Part shown: in pieces, positions 35,340-43,922 of the stretch
Layout: every line of letters starts with the position of its first letter
How positions within the stretch are numbered: the stretch's first letter is position 1
Assembly (NCBI GenBank): GCA_018663505.1
Contig: JABJQG010000025.1
Span: 1-64,000 of the forward strand
Source of the DNA: Pseudobdellovibrionaceae bacterium
GTDB taxonomy: Bacteria > Bdellovibrionota > Bdellovibrionia > Bdellovibrionales > UBA1609
Length of the DNA: 64,000 nt
Direction: 5' to 3'
Position numbers and translations under genes: made by a program
The notes under the pieces: model-generated
What the model saw: only the letters and a program-made list of their open reading frames with translations
Database searches by the model: none
What the model was told of the DNA's origin: nothing

Positions 35340-37850
35340 CTAGAGTCCTAGGTCGAAGCTGAATTGGTTGTGGCATTGGCTGCAATCGTCGAAGGTGGCT
35401 CCTGTGTGGTCCCGGGGTTGAGCTACTCCGGATACACTGGCGCGGTCTGTGGCGTGACATTGGCTGCAATCAGCGGGGGTGCCCTCGTATTGATTGTTAT
35501 TTACATTACCACTGTTGGAGTTATGACACTGAAAGCAATCTAGCGTTCTGTGGGCTCCTCTTAGTGGGAAGAAAGTCATGGAATGCCTAAAACGAGTATG
35601 CTCCCAGAACTGTTGCCTGTGGCAATCATTGCAGTTAGGCAATGACCCACTATGGACGTCGTCTTTTTGATGACAGTAAATACAGTTTTCGCTGGTGCCA
35701 GAGAGTTTTTTGCCATTGTCATTATGGCATTCTGAGCATTCGGCAGTGTAATGTGCGCCATGCAAAGTAAAGTTTTTGTGAAAGTCTTTGGAGTATTTCC
35801 AAGATTTTTCTCTATGGCATTGAGCGCAGTTGATACCAAAGTCGCCCTTATGTTTATCGTCCTTTTTGTGGCAATTAATACACGTAGAGTCGATGGGAGT
35901 GTAATGTCTTACAGTGCGCCATTTAGGTTTTTTATTTCGTATGACCTTGGCCATCTTTTTTTGTGCCTTTTTATGACACTTATAACACTTAAGCTTCTTG
36001 TGTTTGCCCAGTAATTTATAGTCGCTGTCGCGGTTGTGCTGAAATTTAGTTCTATACCAAGTTTTTTCTGTATGACATTTTTTACAGCTAGTTTTTTTAA
36101 ATTGCCCTTTATGGAAATCGGAGTGACAGGTTGTACAGCTGTCGTCCTCTAGCTCTTCAAAAACATACTTGTGCCATTTTTTTGGCTTTTTCTTAGCTCT
36201 TGTACGGAAAGCTTTGGTACGTTTGTGGCATTCCACACATTTTAATTTTTTATGTGTGCTTTTTAGTTTAAAGGCTGTGTCGTTGTGATCAAAACGTTTT
36301 AGGTTTTTAAAATCAGAAGTGTTATGGCATTCAGCACAGGACTGGTTATTTTGTCTATCACTGAACTGATACTTGTGTGGGGTTTTATGACAATCCACAC
36401 AAAACTGCTTTTTAAAAGATTTAAACTTATAGATGCGATGTTGTCCTGAATTGTGACATTTTTTACATGTTAATTTTTTATGATCACCAGTTAATTTAAA
36501 ACGCGTTTTTCTATGATCAAAGTTTTTACCCGTACGTGGCTTTTTCAGCCAGCCTTCGGTGGTATGACATTGATCACATTTTTTAGTAAAAAACTGCCTG
36601 GAGGCTTTGCCCTTGCGTTTGTGTGGTGTTTTGTGGCAAGTAGCACAAGTTTTAGAGTTCAATCGTTTCCAATGATACTTTCTGTACTTAAAATTCTTTA
36701 TTTTACGGTGCTTGCGTATGGGAGTATGGCACTTGTTGCAATTTAATTTCTTATGTTTACCTGTGATAGGGTATTTGGTGTCTTTGTAATGGTCGAAGTC
36801 GTGAATCTCTTTCCATTTGTTTTCGTTATGGCAGTTTTCACATTTATTTAAATCGCCTAATTTTTTAGACAGTCTTGGGTAGTATTTGTGTGTGTCTTTG
36901 TGGCAGCTTAAACACTTGGTAGTTAAGCCAGCCCATTTGTAATGCTTTTTTGTTTTTTGTTTCAAGACCCTTTTGGGCTGTTTGTGACAATCTATGCACT
37001 TAGATTTGGCATGAGTACCCTTAAGTTCATACTTAGTGACCTTATGATCGAATTTTTTAATCTTCCAAGTATTGTTATTATGGCAATCATCACAACGGCC
37101 ATTCCTAAATTTTTTACTTAGGTTTTTCTTATGAGTATCTTTGTGACAGCTGAGGCAGCTTGTTTTTTTGAGATTGTGCCACTTGTATTTGGATAATTTT
37201 TTAACTTTATTGGTGATATGACATTCGTTACACTTTAGTTTCTCATGTTCACCCTTAAGGATATAGTCGGTGTCCTTATCATGGTTAAACGTAATGTCTT
37301 TATTCCACTTAGCTAGACCGTGACAGCTTCCGCAGTCCTTTTTCTTATACTCGTCTTTAAAGTAATGGATATCTTCTTTTTTATGGCATTCTTTACAGGA
37401 TGATGTAACACCAAGAAATCTTAAATCATTCTTTCTTAAATGTTTTTTTGTTCTTTTTTCTTTATGGCACTTTGCGCATTTTATATCCGAATGCTTGCCT
37501 TCCAGTTTGTAGCCAGTGAGGTCGTGGTCAAATGTCTTGAGATTAATCTCAGTGGAGTCGTAATCACGTTCTTTATGATCGGTGTGGCACTGGAAACAAT
37601 TTTTTGTTTGGGAGCCATGAAAGCTTTTTTTGTTATCTAAGGTTTTATCTATTTCCTTATGGCAATCTAGGCATTTTGAGTCAGGAACCCCTTCGCCGGC
37701 ATCATGACATTTTAAACAGTCTATTTTTTCTAGATCTTTGTGACCTTCTATAAGTGGGCCAGGGGCAAAGAGCTTATTTAACAAGGATTCTTTTTTTTGG
37801 CCAAAGGCAAACAAGGGAAGTATGGCTAAAGTGATTATAAATAATTTCAT
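35340..37850 (-). CDS. 30-heme c-type cytochrome, secreted, Lys-rich
   Basis: 836 residues with a signal peptide (MKLFIITLAILPLFAFG, then QKKE) and 30 CxxCH sites counted along the chain, from CLKCH near residue 45 to CSQCH near the end. Most of the protein is a repeated unit: FDH-x(4-6)-Y/F-x-L-x-G-x-H-x-x-L-x-C-x-x-CHK, then a Lys-rich spacer and one or two further CxxCH. The repeat His residues can supply the second haem ligand. The very basic spacers are notable. The start ATG overlaps the barrel-protein stop by one base (TAATG), so the two are coupled. It probably forms a periplasmic-to-outer electron wire. Confidence 0.92.
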   Translation of the reverse strand: MKLFIITLAILPLFAFGQKKESLLNKLFAPGPLIEGHKDLEKIDCLKCHDAGEGVPDSKCLDCHKEIDKTLDNKKSFHGSQTKNCFQCHTDHKERDYDSTEINLKTFDHDLTGYKLEGKHSDIKCAKCHKEKRTKKHLRKNDLRFLGVTSSCKECHKKEDIHYFKDEYKKKDCGSCHGLAKWNKDITFNHDKDTDYILKGEHEKLKCNECHITNKVKKLSKYKWHNLKKTSCLSCHKDTHKKNLSKKFRNGRCDDCHNNNTWKIKKFDHKVTKYELKGTHAKSKCIDCHKQPKRVLKQKTKKHYKWAGLTTKCLSCHKDTHKYYPRLSKKLGDLNKCENCHNENKWKEIHDFDHYKDTKYPITGKHKKLNCNKCHTPIRKHRKIKNFKYRKYHWKRLNSKTCATCHKTPHKRKGKASRQFFTKKCDQCHTTEGWLKKPRTGKNFDHRKTRFKLTGDHKKLTCKKCHNSGQHRIYKFKSFKKQFCVDCHKTPHKYQFSDRQNNQSCAECHNTSDFKNLKRFDHNDTAFKLKSTHKKLKCVECHKRTKAFRTRAKKKPKKWHKYVFEELEDDSCTTCHSDFHKGQFKKTSCKKCHTEKTWYRTKFQHNRDSDYKLLGKHKKLKCYKCHKKAQKKMAKVIRNKKPKWRTVRHYTPIDSTCINCHKKDDKHKGDFGINCAQCHREKSWKYSKDFHKNFTLHGAHYTAECSECHNDNGKKLSGTSENCIYCHQKDDVHSGSLPNCNDCHRQQFWEHTRFRHSMTFFPLRGAHRTLDCFQCHNSNSGNVNNNQYEGTPADCSQCHATDRASVSGVAQPRDHTGATFDDCSQCHNQFSFDLGL

Positions 37851-39169
37851 TATAAGCGTCCCCTTGGGGCGGCACCATCTCTCATGGGTGAGATTGATTT
37901 TGTGCCAAAGCGGTAAGAGAATTTAAAAAATGCTGTAGAAATATTTACTTTTTCGTCTTTAGCAGATTGAAGTGAAAGTGCGCCAAAGAGCTTTTTTGAA
38001 TACTGTTTGGATGCTGTGACTTCAATAATCACTGGATTTAATTTAGAGCCATCAGTTTGTGTTTCTTGACCTATGTCTAAGTTGATATCTAACTCCATTG
38101 TGCCGGAGTAATATCCAAAAGCAGAATAGAGGTAGGTGCCATTTTTAGTAAAATTTTGGGCAGACTTAAGGCCTGCAGAGGCGTCGAAGCGCTTTGATAT
38201 AATTCGCGGAAAGCGGGCTTTAAAGAATAACGTTGTACGTTTTTTGTTGTCAGTGGCACGTGTTCCTGAGCGTGCTTCTAGGGAAAGTTGGGCTTTTCGG
38301 TTGGCACGGTACTTTGCTTGTAGTTGAAACTCTTTATAAGGACTTGGTTCAAGAGTTTCGCGAATGTCTGCATTTCTGCGATACTCGATCACATCATAAA
38401 TTTTGTAAGCCGCGGACCCTCGCCAAAGTTTTGAAAACTTATCATGATAGGAGAGATAAGCATTTTGAATTTTGGCAGTGGGTACAAAGTCATAATAGAA
38501 CTGGCCAAAAAAATGTCTGTCTCTACGCCATTGATAACGTGTTTGATTGTATAAATAGGTACGGTCTACATCACCATCAAAGGTCTCTGTAACATAGGCA
38601 CTGGAGGTTTGGAAAACCTTAGACCAGCTGGAGCTTTGAGGCTCATAATAAAGGTAAGCACCATAAATATTCTTTTTGGAACTGAAGTCTAAGTATGATT
38701 TATCAGCAGTTTTGGGGTTTAGGCCGGCAAAAAATGAGGCTTTGTAGCCACTGCTAGTTTTATAACCAGCTTCAAAACCATCGGTAAAGGTGGAGCCCGC
38801 TTCTAAAAGGTGAAAACGACCGGCCTGCCAATGTATGCCTTTACGAGTATGGTTCCTGATGGAGAGGGTTCGTAACTGAAAATCATTTTTTGCACTTAAT
38901 TGTTGCAGTTCTGTGTCTAATTTATTAAAAAAATCATGTTTGTCTCGAAGATCGGTGGTTAACACTAGTTGGTGCTTTGTCCACTTTGAAGCTTGGTAAT
39001 ATAAACGGGTGGACAAGGTAGAAAAATTATTGGCAGTAGTGCCTTGTACCTCGGGTGGATGATCCTCTTTTGAGAGCAACCCTCCAAAGGTCACACGTCC
39101 GTGACTTGTTATGGCAAAAATGCTTTTTGAAAAGCAAATGATAAAAACAAATAAACTAACTAATTTCAT
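37850..39169 (-). CDS. Outer-membrane beta-barrel, candidate cytochrome conduit porin
   Basis: 439 residues. Signal peptide to about residue 19 (SKSIFA, then ITSHGRVTFGG). The chain is made of alternating aromatic/polar strands (STRLYYQAS, HWQAGRFHLL, YGAYLYYEPQ, FGQFYYDFVP, LFFKARFP, FKFSYRFG) with basic turns, as in 16- to 22-strand porins. No haem motif. Being coupled to the 30-heme cytochrome gene, it recalls porin-cytochrome complexes such as MtrAB, where a barrel sheathes the cytochrome; sequence homology to MtrB cannot be judged by eye. The 83-nt gap to divergent resB must hold both promoters. Confidence 0.75.
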   Translation of the reverse strand: MKLVSLFVFIICFSKSIFAITSHGRVTFGGLLSKEDHPPEVQGTTANNFSTLSTRLYYQASKWTKHQLVLTTDLRDKHDFFNKLDTELQQLSAKNDFQLRTLSIRNHTRKGIHWQAGRFHLLEAGSTFTDGFEAGYKTSSGYKASFFAGLNPKTADKSYLDFSSKKNIYGAYLYYEPQSSSWSKVFQTSSAYVTETFDGDVDRTYLYNQTRYQWRRDRHFFGQFYYDFVPTAKIQNAYLSYHDKFSKLWRGSAAYKIYDVIEYRRNADIRETLEPSPYKEFQLQAKYRANRKAQLSLEARSGTRATDNKKRTTLFFKARFPRIISKRFDASAGLKSAQNFTKNGTYLYSAFGYYSGTMELDINLDIGQETQTDGSKLNPVIIEVTASKQYSKKLFGALSLQSAKDEKVNISTAFFKFSYRFGTKSISPMRDGAAPRGRL

Positions 39170-39252
39170 AAAAAAACTTGAACCAACTTATCCTCGATGT
39201 AATCATGTTTGTTTATTAGAGAAAGCAAATGGGAAAGTGACAAGGTTTTTTA

Positions 39253-41091
39253 TTGAAATTAATTAAAAAAATTCAGAAAAATTATTTATTTAAGGTTTTT
39301 TCCTCTGTTAAGATGGCAGTATTTATCATGGTGCTCATTTTAATTGCAACTGCCATTGGAACAATTGTAGAAAGTCGCTATAATGCTGAGTTGGCATCAC
39401 TCTATATATATGCCGCACCTTGGTTTAATGCTCTGCTATTCTTGGTAGGGATATTAGTAATTAATGCCACAATAGCTCGGCTACCATGGAAAAAACGACA
39501 CACTGGCTTTTTAATCACCCACCTAGGTATTGTCACCTTGTTAATAGGAGCTTATATCACACAAAATTATGGAATAGATGGCATCTTACAAGTGGAAGAG
39601 GGGCGATCTGGGCAAAAAGTGTTTTTGTCAGAAAGGGTCTTTGAATACTCCAGTCATGTTGATTTCAAAAAAATATATGTGGAGAAAAAGCCGTACTCCT
39701 TTAACTTTTTTGACCTTCGAAGACTGAACCAGCAAATTTCTGATAATTATGAAATCATGGATTATAAGCCTTTTGTTGCGGAACAGGACCCCATGCTGTC
39801 GCAGATTCAAAATATAGACGGGTTTTTGTTACAGTTTAATATTAAATCCGCTTTTTTTGATCAAGATGTGTCTTTGCATAGTCGAATGCGAAGCGAATTA
39901 CAAATGGGACCTGCTGTATTTAAGGTGGTCACTGAAAAAGATCTGCTAAAGGACTCAACAAAAGATGGTTTAGTTAAAACTAAAAAGAAAGTTGCTAAAA
40001 AAAGTCTAAAAAAATCTAAAAAGAAAGCTAAACCTATTGTGCCTGGGCAAGCTCTACTTGAAATTTATAGTTTTAAAAGCAATAAGCTTCTTGCTACACT
40101 TAAAGTATCCCAGCTGTCTCAATCTAAAGCTTATGTTTTTAAGGGGATATCTTTACTGCTTAAACAGAAATTTAATCATGCCTCCATTGAGGCAAATAAA
40201 ATTGTTGAGGCCAACCCTAAGGGACCGGCCACTAACCCCGCATTAGAGTTGACTATATCTCAAGGCAAAGAGAGCTTGCGAGAAGTTATATATACTAAAT
40301 TTGATGGGTTTACTCTTAATGCTGAAGGTGCCTTTAATTACAAATTTAAATATAAATCTGATGTGGCAGAAACCCTAGCGCCAATAGTTACTCATAAAAA
40401 GCCAAAGATTAAGGCCACAAATGTGGTCCAGTTTGTGGTAGCGGCTGACCAGTCGTTAAAAGTACAATTTATTAAAAATAATAAAATTGAATCAGAAAAT
40501 AATGTGAAAGTTAATGAGGAAATATTAACACCATGGATGGGGATGAAGTTAAAGCTCAGTGCCTTTGTGGATTCTCAGAACATGCCATCAGCCATGGAAC
40601 CTAAAGCTATTGTGCCAAAAGTTAAAGAAGATATGACCCCTCCTTCGGCACTGCAAGTAAAGGTAAAGTCCTTAGGTAAAAAGCTGTGGATTACCGAAGG
40701 TCAGGTGAAATCATTAGGCCACGGAGACAGTGAAGTACAGTTTTTTTATGGCCGAAATTCCATAGACCTTCCCTTTAACTTGAACCTTAAGAAGTTCTAT
40801 AAGAAAGATTATCCGGGCACGGAAACGCCCATGAGCTTTGAATCGCACGTCACTATTGACGGTGGAAAAGAACAGCTTGTGATTTCCATGAACGAACCTA
40901 TGAAATTGCAAGGCTATACATTGTATCAGTCAAGTTACCAACTACGTCCTGGTGGTGGAGCCCTGTCAATATTTTCTGTGAACAGAGATCCCGGTCGTAG
41001 TTTAAAATATTTAGGTTCAGTAATTATGTCCATAGGGATTATTATAATCACTTTAATGAAAAGTCGTCTGTACAATAGACGAAAAGATTAA
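39253..41091 (+). CDS. resB: System II cytochrome c assembly protein ResB (CcsB/Ccs1-like)
   Basis: 612 residues from TTG 39253 (AAGG about 9 nt upstream). With CcsA it carries haem across the inner membrane and attaches it to apocytochromes. Three N-terminal membrane helices are visible (VKMAVFIMVLILIATAIGTIVES, PWFNALLFLVGILVINATIARL, GFLITHLGIVTLLIGAYIT) as in ResB, then a large periplasmic domain and a last helix (YLGSVIMSIGIIIITLM, about 583-600). The periplasmic domain has an extra Lys-rich insert (about 238-262). Six nucleotides and more of hairpin-rich sequence separate it from ccsA. Confidence 0.9.
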   Translation: MKLIKKIQKNYLFKVFSSVKMAVFIMVLILIATAIGTIVESRYNAELASLYIYAAPWFNALLFLVGILVINATIARLPWKKRHTGFLITHLGIVTLLIGAYITQNYGIDGILQVEEGRSGQKVFLSERVFEYSSHVDFKKIYVEKKPYSFNFFDLRRLNQQISDNYEIMDYKPFVAEQDPMLSQIQNIDGFLLQFNIKSAFFDQDVSLHSRMRSELQMGPAVFKVVTEKDLLKDSTKDGLVKTKKKVAKKSLKKSKKKAKPIVPGQALLEIYSFKSNKLLATLKVSQLSQSKAYVFKGISLLLKQKFNHASIEANKIVEANPKGPATNPALELTISQGKESLREVIYTKFDGFTLNAEGAFNYKFKYKSDVAETLAPIVTHKKPKIKATNVVQFVVAADQSLKVQFIKNNKIESENNVKVNEEILTPWMGMKLKLSAFVDSQNMPSAMEPKAIVPKVKEDMTPPSALQVKVKSLGKKLWITEGQVKSLGHGDSEVQFFYGRNSIDLPFNLNLKKFYKKDYPGTETPMSFESHVTIDGGKEQLVISMNEPMKLQGYTLYQSSYQLRPGGGALSIFSVNRDPGRSLKYLGSVIMSIGIIIITLMKSRLYNRRKD

Positions 41092-41097
41092 CTCATT

Positions 41098-41124
41098 AGT
41101 TATCCACAATTTGTGTGGATAACT
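41098..41124. promoter_or_regulatory. Inverted pair of DnaA-box-like sequences between resB and ccsA
   Basis: AGTTATCCACA-atttg-TGTGGATAACT is a perfect 11-bp inverted repeat. Each arm contains TTATCCACA, which equals the consensus DnaA box of E. coli. It begins 7 nt after the resB stop. It may be only an mRNA hairpin separating the two cistrons; the DnaA reading is noted because both arms match perfectly. Confidence 0.45.
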
Positions 41125-41155
41125 TAATTTTATTGTAACAATAAGGAAAATTTAA

Positions 41156-42787
41156 ATGTTGAAAAATTTGATACTTACTTTGTGTTTTATGTTGAGTTTA
41201 GGAGTTTGCGCTTTAGAGTCTCCAGAGGCTAACCTTAAGTCCAGTGCTGGTTTTGTGGATGTTAAAGAGGTGCGAAGTTTGATGGTTCAGGACCAGGGAA
41301 GGTTAAAGCCTTTTGATACTTTTACTCGTGAAGCCATCTTGTTTATTGCCGGTAAATACAGTTTGTTTAGTTTAAATGCAAATGAGCTTTATTTGTCTAT
41401 TATCGTTAATTCTCAACCAAAAAAATTGGAAATTGTAAATATTCGAAACACGGCATTGAGAGAACAATTGGGCTTTGCCAAAGATAAACAAAGGATGTCT
41501 ATTAATCAGCTAGATAAAACCAGTTTGTTTGCCATGGCTAAACCTCTTATTGAAAAAAGAGAAAAAAATAAACGCACCCTAGAGCCAGCTGAAAGAGATT
41601 TGTTGGAAGTTTACAGCCAGTATTGGTTTTTGAAAAATATTATTTCAGGAGACCATTTTTTCAGTGCAATTGATTTTTCTGGGTTATTAAATAAATCCCA
41701 TAGAGACACTAAGTCTAAAGTTATCTTTGCTGCTAATGAATATTTGAAAGCTTTAGCTCAAAAAAATCGAGAACAAAGTTTTGTGGCCTTAAAGTCATTA
41801 AAAGAAGAGGTTAAAGCTCAACCATTACCTGATTTGTTTAAACCCCATGTAGCACGTGTGCCGGTGGAAGTTTTATATAATCAATCAAAGATATTTTTAA
41901 TTTCGGCAATCTTAATTTTGTTATTTGGTATTAGTCTTTACTTTGAACCCATACAAAAACTCTTTCAAAAAAAGTTATTTAGATCTTTCTTTTTCTTACC
42001 CATTGTGTCCTTATCTGTGGGTTTTGCTTTAAGAGTATATATCACAGGCTTTGCCCCGGTGACCAATATGTATGGCACCATGCTTTGGGTGTCCTTGGGG
42101 ATTTTGCTGTTTAGCTTGTTTATGCTGTTTGCTTATAAGAACTTTAATGTTGTGGCCAGTTTGTGGGTAGCCAGTGGTTTAGTGATTTTGTTGACCGAAA
42201 GTATGCCCTTAATTTTAAGCCCTAATATGGACCCTGTGGTGGCTGTATTAAGAAGTAATCTTTGGCTAACAATTCATGTACTTACCATTGTTATATCTTA
42301 TGCTGCTTTTACTATTACTATGGTTTTAGGGAATATTGTTTTAATTAGGAATATCTTTAATTATGAAAATACCAAAGAAAATATCAAAGAGTACGCCAAG
42401 TATATTTATAGAATGACTCAGTTGGGAGCTTTTTTATTGGCTGTGGGCATAATTCTAGGTGGTGTTTGGGCGGATTATTCATGGGGAAGATTTTGGGGTT
42501 GGGACCCTAAGGAAACTTGGGCCCTTATTGCTAATTTGGGATACCTCATTATTTTACATGCTAAATATGCAGGTTGGTTAACACCCTTTGGATTGGCCGC
42601 CTCATCGGCAGTGGCTTATTTATTAGTGATTATGGCTTGGTATGGTGTGAACTTTATACTGGCTTCGGGTCTGCATTCCTACGGCTTCTCAAGTGGTGGC
42701 ACGGCTTTTGTTATGACTTTTGTGTTGTTTCAATTGGTTATTGTTGGGATCTCTTTGGCTGTAAGAGCTCAAAGGGCCAAGGCTTAG
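41156..42787 (+). CDS. ccsA: Cytochrome c haem-handling protein CcsA (ResC)
   Basis: 543 residues. An N-terminal signal/anchor and a periplasmic domain (to about 240) precede the CcsA membrane domain with about eight helices. The tryptophan-rich haem-binding loop is W447-G-W-D-P-K-E-T-W455, and the flanking conserved His are H374 (TIHVLT) and H507 (SGLHSYGFSSG). It delivers haem with ResB for the local multiheme cytochromes. SD AAGGAAA precedes ATG 41156. The long N-terminal periplasmic domain (containing RPLDTFxRE-like LKPFDTFTRE) is also found in some CcsA relatives. Confidence 0.94.
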   Translation: MLKNLILTLCFMLSLGVCALESPEANLKSSAGFVDVKEVRSLMVQDQGRLKPFDTFTREAILFIAGKYSLFSLNANELYLSIIVNSQPKKLEIVNIRNTALREQLGFAKDKQRMSINQLDKTSLFAMAKPLIEKREKNKRTLEPAERDLLEVYSQYWFLKNIISGDHFFSAIDFSGLLNKSHRDTKSKVIFAANEYLKALAQKNREQSFVALKSLKEEVKAQPLPDLFKPHVARVPVEVLYNQSKIFLISAILILLFGISLYFEPIQKLFQKKLFRSFFFLPIVSLSVGFALRVYITGFAPVTNMYGTMLWVSLGILLFSLFMLFAYKNFNVVASLWVASGLVILLTESMPLILSPNMDPVVAVLRSNLWLTIHVLTIVISYAAFTITMVLGNIVLIRNIFNYENTKENIKEYAKYIYRMTQLGAFLLAVGIILGGVWADYSWGRFWGWDPKETWALIANLGYLIILHAKYAGWLTPFGLAASSAVAYLLVIMAWYGVNFILASGLHSYGFSSGGTAFVMTFVLFQLVIVGISLAVRAQRAKA

Positions 42788-42874
42788 GTTAGACTTAAGC
42801 CATAATATACTAAGTTGATGTTACTATAAGCTTCACATTGAATTACTCTATATATAGATATCAGGAGTTATTTA

Positions 42875-43429
42875 TTGAGCTTACCAGATTGGAAAACAGC
42901 TAGCGAAAAGGATGTGTGGGCCTACTTTGCCACGCAGGTGGCAGATACGGGTGCTGAAGTATTACTAATGGGTGAAACCATCGCTTCTATGTATTTAGAA
43001 AAGGTCTACCGATTTGATGGAATGGATTTTCATACAGAGTTTGGTACCGAGGTGGGGGTATTTAAAGATATTATGAAAGCCATGGGCTTTGAGCAAAACA
43101 AACAGGGTGGTTACGAACATCCCACGTATTGGAAATTAAGATTTAAGATATGCCCTCCTCCAGCCAGTTTTTCTAAGCAAGACAAAGAGTCTAAAATAGA
43201 GGGGAGTACACCTGGTGAACTCATTAAAATATATTGTCCCACTGATGCGGTTAAAGAACGATTAAATATGGCTATCCATTTAAATGCCTTTGAGTATGTT
43301 ACTCATGCTTCAAAAATTGCTAAAGCTCACCCCATAGACTTGGCACAAGTAAAAACATTTTGTGAAAAACAAGCAGCAATGGACATGTTTAACTTTTTTC
43401 TCAAAAAAGCAAATCTGCAAAAAAAATAA
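42875..43429 (+). CDS. Cytosolic protein of unknown function
   Basis: 184 residues from TTG 42875 with CAGGAG 8 nt upstream. No signal peptide or membrane helix. Mixed alpha/beta composition with a long amphipathic C-terminal helix (KTFCEKQAAMDMFNFFLKKA). I see a loose resemblance to minimal nucleotidyltransferase folds (EVLLMGETIASMY then charged strand) but no catalytic GS-x-D-xD motif, so no function is claimed. It follows ccsA by 87 nt on the same strand. Confidence 0.7.
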   Translation: MSLPDWKTASEKDVWAYFATQVADTGAEVLLMGETIASMYLEKVYRFDGMDFHTEFGTEVGVFKDIMKAMGFEQNKQGGYEHPTYWKLRFKICPPPASFSKQDKESKIEGSTPGELIKIYCPTDAVKERLNMAIHLNAFEYVTHASKIAKAHPIDLAQVKTFCEKQAAMDMFNFFLKKANLQKK

Positions 43430-43631
43430 TTTCTATATTGTCATTTAAGGAAAACCGTTAGTTGGCTCAAAGCCACTTATTCACAAGTGTGGTTAGTATA
43501 AATATTTTTTATGGGAACTCATAAGATAAGGCTGGTTAAGCCAAATTTAAATTGATGGGGGTAAGGGTAGAAAAAGACTATTGCTTTGAGGGGTTTAGGT
43601 GTATGCCATTTGTTAGTACCTGGGGGGGCAT

Positions 43632-43922
43632 ATGAATCGCATTTCTTTACTCGTTTTTTTAGCACTACTTTTTTCACATAAAACTTTCGCACAATCAGAT
43701 CCAATCAGTGAATCCGGCAAAGTGATTAATCAAGAATTTAAGGACTTCTGGGGTTTAATCAGCGAGGAACTCACCCAAAAACTACAAACAGATCTAAAGG
43801 CCAAGCTTAATGAAAAATTAAAAGAGGATAATGCTGAGTACACAAGGCTTCAATGTAAGACCACTAAGAAATCCCCAGAAAAAGATGCAGAGGTAAAACT
43901 TTTGTTCGTGAAGTTCAAGTGA
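43632..43922 (+). CDS. N-terminal part of a split secreted protein (probable frameshift)
   Basis: 96 residues: signal peptide (MNRISLLVFLALLFSHKTFA, then QSD) and a helical Lys/Glu-rich segment, ending abruptly at TGA 43920-43922. The next frame (shifted by -1) is open from 43868 and encodes KTFVREVQVSSVV, which joins smoothly to the downstream 602-residue ORF that has no signal peptide of its own. Read together they would make one exported protein of about 695 residues. SD-like GGGGGG lies just before ATG 43632. Confidence 0.65.
   Translation: MNRISLLVFLALLFSHKTFAQSDPISESGKVINQEFKDFWGLISEELTQKLQTDLKAKLNEKLKEDNAEYTRLQCKTTKKSPEKDAEVKLLFVKFK

Noticed and set aside
41098-41124. Replication origin
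   Set aside because: Only two boxes, no AT-rich unwinding region, and no dnaA, dnaN or gyr genes nearby.
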